A program made the position numbers and the translations under genes. The notes beneath the pieces were generated by a model, which searched no databases, had not been told where the DNA came from, and was given only the letters and a program-made list of their open reading frames with translations. A stretch of 64,000 bases of DNA from Caenorhabditis remanei (Eukaryota > Nematoda > Chromadorea > Rhabditida > Rhabditidae), in contig NC_071329.1 of NCBI RefSeq assembly GCF_010183535.1, positions 13,826,001 through 13,890,000 on the forward strand, read 5' to 3'. Below, piece by piece: positions 31,569-42,109 of this stretch (position 1 is the stretch's first letter; each line of letters starts with the position of its first letter).

Positions 31569-33590
31569 TCACAGCAAATTTCCTGCGTTATTGCTGGAAT
31601 TTGAACTGGGCGGACCGAATGGATCTGATGGGAATGGAGACGAAGTGGGTGCGGCGGTGGCGGCGGCCGCGGTGGAAGAGCCAGTCGGTCGCGAGTTTCG
31701 AATCTATAAAAAAGAGATTGATAACGATTTCTTTTAAAGTTATAAAAAAGTTTTGAAAAAAAACATTGATTCATTTTTTCGAATAAATGAAGGGTGAGAC
31801 CTATGAGACCAGAGGGTCGCTGAGAAAACAGAAAACAATTTCAACAAACCACACGAGAAAACAGAAGAGAAAACGAAAAGAGGGATAGATGTGGTTGTGA
31901 AGAGGAACACATTGATGAAACGGAATTGGAAAGATAGAAAAGGGAGAGAGGGGCAGAGAAAGAGAGAAATTTAATTTTCATGGTAATCGAACAAAGAATG
32001 AATGTGTTATCATTCGATAAGCTGTTTTCAGTGAATCTGTACTAGAAGTGCAAGGATTTTAGGTCAAAAAACTTTCCTGAAAGATATCAGCTCGGCACAA
32101 TTCTTACCACTGCGCTCCACCGAAATGTTTTGAAAAATGTCTTTTTTCTCTGAGTCTCTCAATTTCGCACACATTTTTTTCGGTTTCGGTAGAGCGTGGT
32201 TGCAAGACGCGTGCCGTGCCAATACTTGCGTTGAAATTGTGGTTCAAAATAACTCATTCTAGAATTTTCGGAGATTTGGGAAAACTCTTCAGATAGAATG
32301 GCCTGTGCAGACGAAAAAAGAGAATTACACTCCATGGGAAATGGAAAAAAGAGAAAGGATTTACAATTTTCTCATTGCGCAACCAACGCAGGTGTATTCG
32401 AAAAAACAGAAAATAAAGTTTAAAAAAAGATTACTTAACAGGGGAAAGTGTTTGATAAGGTACTCATTTCACTTTTTTCGAAAGATAGAAGTTCAATATT
32501 GCTTTTGAAAAAAAAGAAACTAGCGAAACTCACCACTGTTCCGGCACCTGGCGGTGGTGGAAGTAGTGGGACAAGGCCACCAGTGGCTGCTGCAGCTGGA
32601 CGAGGTCGAGACACCGCGTTTTTGTCTCTTTTCTAGAAAATTGTTTATTCTTGAAAATGTTGAATAAAATCTTACCCCGATATTGATAGAAATAGTTTGT
32701 CCCTCTTTGAAAGCCAAATCAAGGCTCGGTCCGGCTGTGAGGTCTTGTTTCTCCAACTCAGCGCTCCGTTCAATGTATCGGAAGTGATCCTGAAAGGAGG
32801 AAATGTGGCTCGAAATGAAGAAAAAAGCTTGATAGAATAGGAAAATCCAAATTTCAACATTCCTTCAGAACTAAAAACCGATTTTGAAATTTAAATATAT
32901 AAATCGCCTATTTTTTATTTACTACAACTTCACTTTTTCAGATTACAAAAAATATTGCGAACTCAGATACTAAAAAAAAGCTCGAAAATCCCAATAATTC
33001 ATTAAAAATTCTTACTTGAAGCGTCACATTGAAATCGAAGGCGTCACCACGCTCCTGAAATCCGCACCCTACGAAAGCTTGTTGTCCGTTGTCGTTCTGA
33101 AAACTATTCGGCGTAAATATCGGGATAAAGTTTGAAAATTGTTTTCTCAACATTTTCACAATGAATCTTTGTTGTTTTCTTCTTACCTGCAAACGAATCA
33201 CAAAATATCTTGAACTATCATTGACCGCTTCGACAGCATTTCCTGGGTGCGCATCAATTGGACATTTGGCATAAAGATCACCTTCAATCTTTAATATTAT
33301 TAATTTTTTTGACAACAACTCACAAGTCTCTCCGTCTTCTAACCGCATTTCCAAACGCTTTCCTATTGCTACGAGACGCATCCTTCCTGTCCATGCTGGG
33401 GCATCGAGATTCCAGTCAGCAGCCCTGAGAAAGAAAATCGATACGTTTGTGTCGAGAATTTATTGCAACTAGGCAACAAAAGATGAATGATGACTCAGAA
33501 AACTCACTTGTGACCGCCGGTTCCAATTGGTGGGATTCGGTAAACGAACACTTTTGGCTTCACGAGCAGTACATTCTCGTAATCACCCAT
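31569..33590 (-). CDS. ncap-1: NECAP, adaptin-ear-binding coat-associated protein
   Basis: Seven exons: 33508-33590, 33324-33424, 33187-33281, 33016-33096, 32676-32789, 32534-32632, 31569-31703; 235 residues. Endocytic AP-2 regulator at clathrin-coated pits. The PHear domain (about 1-155) matches human NECAP1 in order: [35 protein letters not shown], then [37 protein letters not shown], and the [12 protein letters not shown] strand. The tail has Pro-rich [12 protein letters not shown], an Ala-rich run and a DPF motif (PSDPFGPP), a typical AP-2 ear ligand. The C-terminal WxxF motif of vertebrate NECAPs is not seen. The intron 2 acceptor (ATTGAAG before 33281) was chosen because only it keeps the frame and aligns with NECAP1 without a gap. 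Confidence 0.94.
32089..32224. repeat. TTA/TAA-type MITE in ncap-1 intron 6
   Basis: Foldback with CTTACCACTGCGCTCCACCG and inverse GGTAGAGCGTGGTTGCAAG, ends AGCTCGGCAC / GTGCCGTGCC. Confidence 0.7.
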
Positions 33591-34158
33591 TTTTAGAACA
33601 AGAAGGGGGCGAAGTAAAGCTTTTGTATGAGAAAAAAGGAAATCGGATGAGAGGGGGAAGGGATATTTACGAGAAACGACGTGAGGCAACTGCGAATTAG
33701 TCGTTCTCTCTTCTCTTTCTATCGACTTTTTCGCCGGAGGTGGGAGCGGGAAACTCGGCCGCGTCCACGAATCAAAGCGTGGAAACCAGCGCGAATTTGA
33801 AACTGAATTTTTATGTTTTGAATGAAATTTTTGATAATACCGTGATAGTTTTGAGAAATCTTTTTGCTACATTTTTTAAAGGGTTTTTTTAAAACAATTA
33901 TTTTCGAAATTATTTTCGGAAGAATAAATTTTCCGAGCAAACAGAGATCAAACTTCTCCGATTTGAAAATAAAATAAAATGACGAAATGATTTAACGGAA
34001 CATGCGTGGAATTCGCACTCGCGTCCCGCCACGAATGATTTTCTTACTGTAGTTGACGAATGTCACCTTTTGCGTGCTCTTTCCCGCGAATTTCATTCAT
34101 TAAAAATTAATTTCTACTCGATTAACTCGCAGATCTCGTTGTCTCTACTCGTCGAAAA
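33591..34158. promoter_or_regulatory. Divergent promoter region, ncap-1 / REEP-type gene
   Basis: 568 bp between two divergent start codons. It includes a GAGAA-rich stretch next to ncap-1 and a GC-rich patch (GGAGCGGGAAACTCGGCCGC). No specific factor site is claimed. Confidence 0.4.
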
Positions 34159-35508
34159 ATGTCCTTCCTTGCTCGCGGATTGTCGAATCTCATTGGAATC
34201 GTCGCCCCAGTCATTCATTCGTTCAAAGTGCTCAAAAAGCCGACAAAACCGAAATTGGTAAGTGAGATGCTGGATATTATGGGCCTATTCTTGGGAAGCA
34301 TAAAACGGTATTTCGCTGCTTTTTTCGATACCACAAGTCTCGTAGCGAGCGGTTAAAACACCAGCGAAAAACGGAGTTTTTCGCTGATTTTCTGCTTCGG
34401 TGAATCGAAAAAAACCAAAAAAAAAAACGTTTTTTTGCTGTCCATGAATAGGCCCATTAATTTGTGACGGGAACTCATATTCTAGAAATTGTTCATTTTT
34501 TGAATGAGTTTTCCGTAAAAGAAACTATTCTAAAAATTATTAAAACCTTCATTTCATTATTTCAGATTCAATGCCTCCACTTCTGGACAATCTACGGCTC
34601 ATTCCTCATCTGCGACTGGTTCCTGAATACCTTCTTCATCTCTTGTTTCATTCCATTCTACGACTTCTTCGTGCTCTCCTTCATCACTCTCCTCTCTGTT
34701 CCTCATCTCGGGTTCGCATCAGTGCTCTACACGAAGTTCTTGGCTCCATTCCTCCGAAAAAACGAGAGACGAATCGACGGAATCACAATGGCAGTGATGC
34801 TAAGATTATGGGATTGCATGCCAGCAGTGGCGATGACTGTTCCAGCGGTTATGGCTTCGGTGAGTTACAAACTGTCTGTTTATTTAAATAACCAGCCTGT
34901 CTCCCCCGCCTTCGGCGGTTGAGCCGGCTGGTCTCTCTTCATTCACGTGGTCATTGACTTTCGAATGTGCCCGCATGGCCGAGTGGTTTAAAGCGGCGGT
35001 CGTTTTCCAAAGCACGCCAGTTCGGTTTTGCCTCCTGGCTAAGTTTCTCTCCTCTTCCCAAAACCGTTGCGGACAGCGCCTCAGACAACGCCCAATTGTC
35101 TTTTATATATAAGAATGATTATTCAAATTTTGTTTCCAGATTGTCAATGCCTTCAACACCCCAATGGCGGATATTCCACAACTGGAAGTCGAAGAAATGG
35201 AAGACTCATTAATTGAAATCCATTCTCAAAGTCGTCCTTCGGTGTCTTCTCGTCGTGTTTCCTCTCGAATTGTTCAAAGAGTTCAACCGACTCTCGATTT
35301 GAGTTTCGAGATTCAAGACGAGTCGGAAAACGATGAAAACGACGGTGGTGACGTTTTCCGCGAGTTTCCAGTTCGTCAAGTGAAGCAAGAAGAAATTCTG
35401 GATGAAGAGGAGATAGTCGATCATGCACCTTCATCGCTTCGTAGACGCCCAGCGCCAACTATTGCAATGAGAACTCGCCGACAACTCCGATCTCAATCTG
35501 CCCAATAA
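34159..35508 (+). CDS. TB2/DP1/HVA22 (REEP-type) membrane protein
   Basis: Three exons: 34159-34257, 34566-34859, 35140-35508; 253 residues. ER membrane-shaping family with hairpin membrane segments. The N-terminal region LARGLSNLIGIVAPVIHSFK is followed by hydrophobic stretches (HFWTIYGSFLICDWFLNTFF and IPFYDFFVLSFITLLSVPHL), a helix AVMLRLWDCMPAVAMTVPA, then a hydrophilic acidic/Ser tail of about 115 residues ending in RRRPAPTIAMRTRRQLRS. The order W-x-x-YG-x-F, then FIPFYDFF fits TB2/DP1 (YWVVYAFF and PFYYELK in REEP5). The tail is nematode-like and unassigned. Stop at 35506-35508. Intron 2 contains a tRNA-like sequence. Confidence 0.85.
34280..34454. repeat. Foldback repeat in intron 1 of the REEP-type gene
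   Basis: Left GGGCCTATTCTTGGG is mirrored by right CCATGAATAGGCCC, with TTTCGCTG blocks in the arms. Confidence 0.6.
34889..34930 (+). other. GC-rich stem-loop in intron 2 of the REEP-type gene
   Basis: CCAGCC at the left pairs with GGCTGG at the right and encloses an inner stem CCGCC-TTC-GGCGG. It lies about 40 bp before the tRNA-like sequence. Function unknown. Confidence 0.35.
34970..35076 (+). pseudogene. tRNA-like sequence (Leu/Ser type), probably degenerate
   Basis: GCCCGCATGGCCGAGTGGTT resembles the 5' end of Leu/Ser tRNAs: a GCCG/CGGC D-stem with an AGTGG loop. The acceptor strand GCCCGCA can pair with TGCGGAC near 35070 with one mismatch. A GCCAG/CTGGC stem could be a variable arm. 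The anticodon stem is poor and a normal GGTTCGA T-arm is not found. Hence a decayed tRNA or tRNA-derived repeat. Confidence 0.45.
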
Positions 35509-37087
35509 CTTTTACCCCTGACTTCTGAAAAAACTAATCCCCAATCCGTATTGATTGCCTTCTCATCCCTATAACCTTCGTGTATTTCTCTCAAACATCT
35601 CCGGTTTTTATTGTATGATCAGCTTCATGTATAAAACACATTCTTGACAGGTAGAGAGACTGGTAAGATAACATTTTAGGGTTGTGGCCTCCAAAGAAAT
35701 TGCAGCGGCTTCATCGTTACGGCGTTTCAGTGTAAGGCAATTAACTTCCGTTTCAAGAGCTTATCAATCGATGTTACATTTGAAGAGAGAAGAAAGGAAA
35801 GTTATATTTGAAATTAAAGAAGATAGCTAAAACCAACAAGAAAGAAGGTTCTTTTCCGGAAAAGGAAGGTTCTACTCAATATATAATCTTGAATCCCGAT
35901 CTCCACTTCCAATAAATCTTCGCCACACCATCTCATTTACTCCATCGTCGACACATCCATCACCACTCGAAAATGATCTGGACCAATAAAAAGGAAGGGC
36001 CCACTCTATATACACATCTCCCTTTTTCTCAGCTGATCGTTTATATTCTTTCTCCCCGCATATTGTGTCTCCACCCCCCTCCTTTCCCCATACTCTCTTC
36101 TCAGTACTCTCATTTCCCTTTTCCTCTCTGTCTCCTATTTCTCTCCACTCACTCGTCTCACTTTCTCTGATGCCTCCTCTTCGAGTTCACGTGCCCTCAA
36201 TGTCACTCGCTTCGTTTTTTCAACAAATCATTCAGTTTCGTTATGAGGAGTCTGGAAAAATCTGGAAATAGAGTTTGTCTGGTTTTGGTTGATATTCCTT
36301 TTCTTTTTTCCCTTTTGGCCAGGTTTTGTGGTTGAGTATTTAGTTTAGATTTCTTTTTTCTTTTTTACATTTTCGTTTTGTTTATGTTGTTGCTTATTCT
36401 TGCTAACTCTATGACTAATAGGCTGACTCACAGGTGAATAATGAAAGAAAGGAGATTGAAAAATGAGGCATACTTGAGGAATATATAGATAAGATTGTGG
36501 AGAAGAATGAAGACTTTATTGTACTATCTGGTTTTCTTCAATCTTATCTAGAAAGAGTAACCGCATTAATTTATTTTCTTTTTTGTATTTCGAAATTCCT
36601 GGCTATTTTCCGAGTAACTCAACTTTTTTTCCTCGAATTTTGATTTTATCTCAGTACTTTTGACTTTCTTTCCGATATGTTGTGTTTTGATGATTCGGAA
36701 GTCCACTTTCGACGAATTTTCATCAGATGTGAGATATAGCTTTGATCGTTCAGTGTCTCCATTTGTGAACTTTCGGTCATGTGTTTGTCCAGTTTAGTGA
36801 AAGTGAGAAAAAGTCATTAGTATTTATGTAAAGTGGAAAGAATATATTACTGTAACTGGTATGTTACTCATTGAAAAGTGACTAACCGATGGTGATGGCA
36901 GATGGCGTCGATTTACAGATTTAATTTCTGAAGGCACGAGGTCCACGTGCCGTCAGTCAGAATGCGTCGGAGTCTTATTTCACGTTCTAGTTTATATTTT
37001 GATTCGATTTTTCGATGGCTGACTCGTGGAACCGCTAGAACTTTTGTATCCAGGTTGAATTCCCAATCCTTCCTGTGAACGTGAATT
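35509..37087. other. Pyrimidine-rich spacer
   Basis: 1.6 kb after the REEP-type gene. C/T-rich on the plus strand around 35980-36200. No exon passes inspection. Confidence 0.45.
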
Positions 37088-37443
37088 TACTAGGGAAGGT
37101 AATGGAGTCAGTCTGGAGATATGAGACGTGACCTATACTATTGGAAAGCTGAGAACTCGCTGATTCCAAATATATATATTCAGTTTTTGCCCTCGAGGCC
37201 TGGTATTCGAGAAAAATGAGATCAAAGTTCTGAAAAATGCCAAATTATTACCTTTCTGATACGCGAAAAATTTTTGAACAATTTTGAAATTCAGTTCTCA
37301 TCTTGGACTTCGTTTTCCTCGAATACCAGACCTCGAGGGCAAAAACTGAATATATATATTCGGAATCAGTGTTTTCTCAGCTTCCCAATGATTTAGGTCA
37401 CGCCCTATAACTCCAAACGGACTCCATGACCTTCCCTAGTTAG
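37088..37443. repeat. Foldback element with CTAGGGAAGG ends
   Basis: Left TACTAGGGAAGGTAATGGAG and right ACTCCATGACCTTCCCTAGT are inverse. The inner arms carry TATATATATTCAGTTTTTGC with CCTCGAGG and the mirror copy. Same family as the palindrome interrupted by the LTR element at 10 kb. Confidence 0.75.
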
Positions 37444-38314
37444 GTTCATCCTCTCTAACTATGTCTCACAACAATGTTCCAGTTCTTCCAACCATCCCTA
37501 TAACATACCTTTCCTTTCCCACCCCTGAAACCGATCATTGACTAATGCCCAATGACCATCTCTCCACTTGGAAAACAAGGATGTTTTCCAGTTCTGTTTA
37601 TTTTCTGCTCCCCTCCTGAACCCTTCTTCTTCTTCTTCTCCTCTTCTCACCTCCAAAAAATTAACATGACAATGTCACACTCAAACTCCTTATCAGTCCA
37701 ACCCTTTTTTCTTTCTTTCGTCTTCTGCTCTCACACATTTCAATCACCTGACTTTGATTGATTGACACTGAAACAATCTCGACTGGAACACTTTATCGAC
37801 GGATTAGATGGGGGTTTATCGATAGAAAACTCATTCCTTGCACGTTTTGTTTACTAGAAGGTGTCTCCCCACTATACTAGAACTCTAGTTTTGCAGATTG
37901 AATACGTGCGTCCATGAATCATAAAAAAGTTCAGAAAATCACCGTCACCATGTTTACTTTACTATTTTTTGGCAAGCTGGATTCAATTTCACAATGCTTG
38001 TAAACAAATTCTAGAGTGAGAAATTTGATGTCTGGTGCGCCTTTGACGCGTTCTGACACATCTTCAAAACTGCACTATGCCTCCTCCAAAAAGGTTCAAG
38101 GAATCAAATCAATCAAAGTTGTTTAATTCCAGAAATTTTATGTTCTGTTGTCTAGAACCTCCAACTGATAAACCCCAACTAAAACTTCTCCGAAAATTTC
38201 TCCACTCCTATCACTTTTTTCTTGCTTTTTCCGTTTTCCTACGTCACTGCAATCATCAATTTCCACATTTCTCTTTTTCCAGGCTCTTGTACATTTTCAC
38301 TTTTTTGGTTGAGA
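37444..38314. other. 5' flank of the 38315 gene
   Basis: No exon recognised. One copy of GGTGCGCCTTTGACGCGTTC at 38034, related to the repeat in PIGW intron 3. Confidence 0.4.
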
Positions 38315-40581
38315 ATGTATAGGAATTTCCGAGCTACAAACGTGTGGGATGTCGACAAAACAATCCCATCGACATCATCATTTTTGGATTGGATTTGTGA
38401 GTTTTCAGTTGGATTAAAAAAAAGATTTATAACTTTTTTCAGTGTCCCCAGTGTATGATAACGAGACAGGAGACCACAATTCGACAGATGTTCTTTGTGC
38501 GAATTGTATAGGGAATAGAAATTTAATTGGTGAGGTTTTGTAGTTTGTAGTTTGATTTGGGGGTACACGATGAGCCCAGGGCTACCTTTGCAGCCGCGCT
38601 CTATTGACAAGAATGGTACATTTTTTGCGTCACGGTGAACATTGAAATTTATATAGCCGGTATAGCATGCACAGAAGTTCGAATGTTCACCGTGACGCAA
38701 AAAATGAACCATTCTTGTCAATAGAGCGCATCTGCATTGGTATCCCTGGCCTCATCGTGGGGGTACATTCGTTTTAACATGAGAGACGCAGACAACGAGA
38801 TTCTCTAGTTGTCAGTAGAGCGTACTTACTACTACTTTGCAAAGGAAATAAGATAAGACTTTTTCAGCATGCGTCCGCTCCAGTATCTTTGCAGTTCTTG
38901 GAATATGTACTGCTGCAATGTGTATGGCTCGAATCGCGAAACTTCACTCGACTTCCCAATCACAACTAATGCTTCTTCTTTATTATATTCTGGCTGTTCA
39001 CTGTTTTGGAGGGTTGGTTTTTTTTCTTCAGCTACAGTACCCACATAGAGTACCGGTCAAAAAGATATGGACTTTGACCGTTTTCAGTTGAAATTGTCCA
39101 ACTTTTGGAGTGTGTCCTGGTATTTCTGATAGTCACACTCAGTAAGTTTTTGATGAATCATACAGGCCAAAAGTAGATCTTTATTTTTGTAGCTGACAAC
39201 TTTTTTGTACGGACACTTCCAAGCAAGTTACGTATCGACAAAGTAATTTCTTCCTCAAATCGACCAATTTCAGTGCAGGGTGATTTTTGAGCTGTCGTCT
39301 TAAAATGACCATAACTCTCTAAGGAGTGTCCGTACAAAAATGTTGTCAACTACAGAAATGGAGCTCTACTTTTGATCTATATGACTCATTAAAAACGTAT
39401 TTGGTGTGACAATCAGAATTACCATGGCACACTCTCAAAGTTGGACAATATCAACTGGAAACCTTTTGACCGGTACTGTAATTTTTTCTTCCAGATCATT
39501 CGAATGGCTGATCGGATGGAATACCCAAATCGCCTTGTTTCTCTCCTACACCAAAGCCATTTGCCTTCTAATCGTTTGTTATTTCTACCTGGATATCGCC
39601 TCTTCCATGATGCATTGGAGCTCAACTGCTGGAAAACGTCTTTGTTTTGTGGCTCTATTCCTACTTTTCACATATTTCACGGCCTTCCTTGTGATGGGTT
39701 ACGTACTGGCTTCGATCGAACCGAGGCTGGATTGTAGAGCTCCATACTGGATCTGGTTCTCCACCGGACAATTCATAATTGTCCAAATGACTCTCGTCTC
39801 GTTCTGTATGATTCTTCGAAGAATGAATCGAATCTCGGCTCCAGTTCAAATGAGAGCAGCTCAACGGAGAGATGTTTTTGTATTGATGTGGGCTTTTGAG
39901 ACAGCGACTTTTTGTGATTTAGCTTATCACATTGGGATGTTTATGTTGGCAGATGAGAGGACGGCCAATAGTTGTTCGGCTATTTTTGCCCACGACCAAA
40001 TCCGTTACAGTATGCTGAAAGCCCCATACGATTTGATCAACTTCATCATGCCAGTCTGGGCGATTCTCTACGTGTTCCGATCGAAAGCCAAGCCAAGATC
40101 AGACACAGATGATGATTCAGTTGAGTCCTCCACCGCCTCATCCTGGTCTTCCAATCACTCCCGAAACAATGTCCGAATCGCTGACGTCGTCACTGTCAGA
40201 AACTGGAGACGTCGTTACCGTCCACTCACTCAACCATCTGCTTCCGAAAGACCAGTTCTTCACTCCCAGTGGAGACAGAATCGAGCGATGACGTCTCAGA
40301 ATCCGAATAACCAGATGTTGTCACCGCCATCTGTTCCAGCAGCACCACGTCTTCGTAGTGTGTCATCAGCGCCAATGATCCGGAGAATTAGTGTATCACA
40401 TTCGATTGTCAGCTCCCCACTCTACAGTATCCCAGAGGAACATTTGGTGAGTTTTTGGTTTTAATTCCTTGAAAATGTTTCAAAGGTTTCAATAAATATT
40501 TTCCAGGGCTCAATCCCACAACAACCGCAAATCATCGTCGGCTCTCTGGACACCTTTTCAACAGTTCCTCTTCTAGATTAA
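38315..40581 (+). CDS. Multi-pass (about 7TM) membrane protein, unknown function
   Basis: Five exons by phase: 38315-38396, 38443-38529, 38868-39012, 39495-40446, 40507-40581; 446 residues. The N-terminus is hydrophilic with possible N-glycosylation sites (NET, NST), then hydrophobic segments: SSIFAVLGICTAAMCMARIA, LMLLLYYILAVHCFGG, ALFLSYTKAICLLIVCYFYL, VALFLLFTYFTAFLVMGYVL, FIIVQMTLVSFCMILR, VFVLMWAFETATFCDLAYHI and LINFIMPVWAILYVF. The tail is long and Ser/Arg-rich. The topology resembles a serpentine receptor or TPRA1-like protein, but I cannot assign a family. Intron 2 holds one MITE and intron 3 is almost entirely another (39049-39478). Confidence 0.8.
38566..38759. repeat. Foldback MITE (CACGATGAG ends) in intron 2
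   Basis: 194-bp hairpin with ends CACGATGAGCCCAGGGCTAC / CCTGGCCTCATCGTG and a long stem including TTTTTTGCGTCACGGTGAAC and its inverse. Related to 797-910. Confidence 0.8.
39049..39478. mobile_element. Tc1-ended foldback MITE in intron 3
   Basis: Left end (G)AGTACCGGTCAAAAAGATAT, right end CTTTTGACCGGTACTG followed by TA; palindromic interior. The next exon begins only 16 bp after the element, and the donor lies 36 bp before it. Confidence 0.8.
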
Positions 40582-40787
40582 TTCAGAAGAGACTCTAGTA
40601 TAAACACTACTAGATTTCATGTATCTTCCCCCCGAAATGTCTTTCTCGTTGTTAATTCCATTCACTTTTCTACAAAATTCTAACTTCTGAGCTTTTTTCT
40701 TGTTTTTCCCGGTTTGTTCGTTTCCTTCTAACTCTTTCACTTCATTTTGACCCGAATCAACGGGTTTTTCTCTGTTTTTTCTTTGTA

Positions 40788-42038
40788 TTAGGTTGTCCCA
40801 TAAGTTTTCGAACATTATTGAATTCAAATTTATTCAAAGCCAGAATATTACAAAAATCAAACATAGTGACCACCTTTATCCACGACTGTTTGCCATTTAG
40901 TAGGTAGAGATTCAATACCTTTCCGCCAAAACTCAGGCTGCTTCGAGTCAAAATACTTCTTCAACCATTTCTCGACCTCTGACTTTGTTTTGAAGTCCTG
41001 GACTTCAAAGGATCGATGCATGTCGCTGAACAGATGGTAATCCGAAGGAGCGATATCAGGGCTGTACGGAGGGTGAGCAGGGACTCTCCAGTGGAATGTA
41101 GCCCGGAGAGACTTGATCGTCTTTGCGGTGTGTGGTCTTGCGTTGTCATGGAGGTAGTGGACTTTGTGACCGTGTAGAGGGGAGGTTTTCAGTTTGGGCT
41201 TCACCTTTTGTAATTGAGAAGAATAGTAGTCGGCGGTGATAGTTTTTGCCCCCGGAAACAGTTCCCAATAAAGCACTCCATGAACAGACCCCCAGACGGA
41301 GAGCACTATTTTCTTAGGGTGTATCTCCTGTTTGACGACATCCTCTTGCTGTTTATCAGCATCAACCCACTGGGCTCTCCTGTGGTGGTTTTCGTATAAG
41401 ACCCACTTCTCGTCCGACGTAACCAAATGATCCAGCCAGTTGAAATTAGGATGGTGGGTTAGAAGATGCAGTGACATGTCCACTCGGCGCTCAAGGTCAA
41501 AGTTAGACAATTTGTGTGGTATCCATCTTCCCATTTTTTTTAACTTGCCAAGAGCTCCCAGTCATCTTTCTACCGCAGAGTGAGTAGAACCCATTACTGT
41601 TGCCAGTTTACGAATGGATTGAAATGGGTCACTTTCCACTACCTCCCGTAACTTGTCAATGTCGAACTCCACTGGTCTTCCAGAACGTGCTGCTTCGGTC
41701 AAAGAAAAATCATTATTTTTGAAACGATGGACCTAACGGCTAATTGTCTGCCGTTGAGGGGCAATATCCTTTTAAACTTCAACCATACGTTCTTCAATCT
41801 CAGTGATTTTGGAGTTAGATAGAAACAAAAATAAAATGACATGACGAATATGAAGTCGGTCGGGGACAAAGATTGATGTCGCGTTCATTGAGAGAAGGCA
41901 GCCAGAAGAAATGAATGATATTGTCAATACACCCGACGTCTTATATAATGGAAAACATGCACTATTTGGTTTGATTCTCGCTCTCTGTCCTATAGCAGAT
42001 TAACAAAACTATGTTCGAAAACTTTTGGGACAACCTAA
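40788..42038 (-). mobile_element. Mariner element, decayed
   Basis: 1251 bp with terminal inverted repeats TTAGGTTGTCCCATAAGTTT (left) and the inverse of TTAGGTTGTCCCAAAAGTTT (right), flanked by TA on each side. Transposase on the minus strand. Both ends are preserved, but the N-terminal part of the gene is broken. Confidence 0.9.
40857..41534 (-). pseudogene. Mariner transposase, C-terminal catalytic part
   Basis: Open frame of 225 residues covering the DD34D catalytic domain: first Asp41 in TSDEKWV, second Asp130 in LHDNARPH, third Asp165 in APSDYHLF, with exactly 34 residues between the last two. Further mariner motifs are GRWIPHKLS and PPYSPDIAPSD. The DNA-binding part upstream (41535-41900) is recognisable (a GRPVEFD-like motif, a helix-turn-helix region) but contains in-frame stops, for example near 41565 and 41775. 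No full-length enzyme can be made. Confidence 0.88.
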
Positions 42039-42109
42039 TATCTTGTAATGATTTTGTTCATAAGTTATGTAAATATTCTCCAAGAATCGAATGATAAATT
42101 AGTTTTATT

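Noticed and set aside
31483..31737. Plus-strand 84-residue frame with an Ala-rich run
   Set aside because: It is antisense to the last ncap-1 exon.
39406..39494. N-terminal extension of the 7TM gene's large exon
   Set aside because: This part lies in a MITE and intron; the exon starts after TTCTTCCAG at 39495 and connects in phase to 39012.
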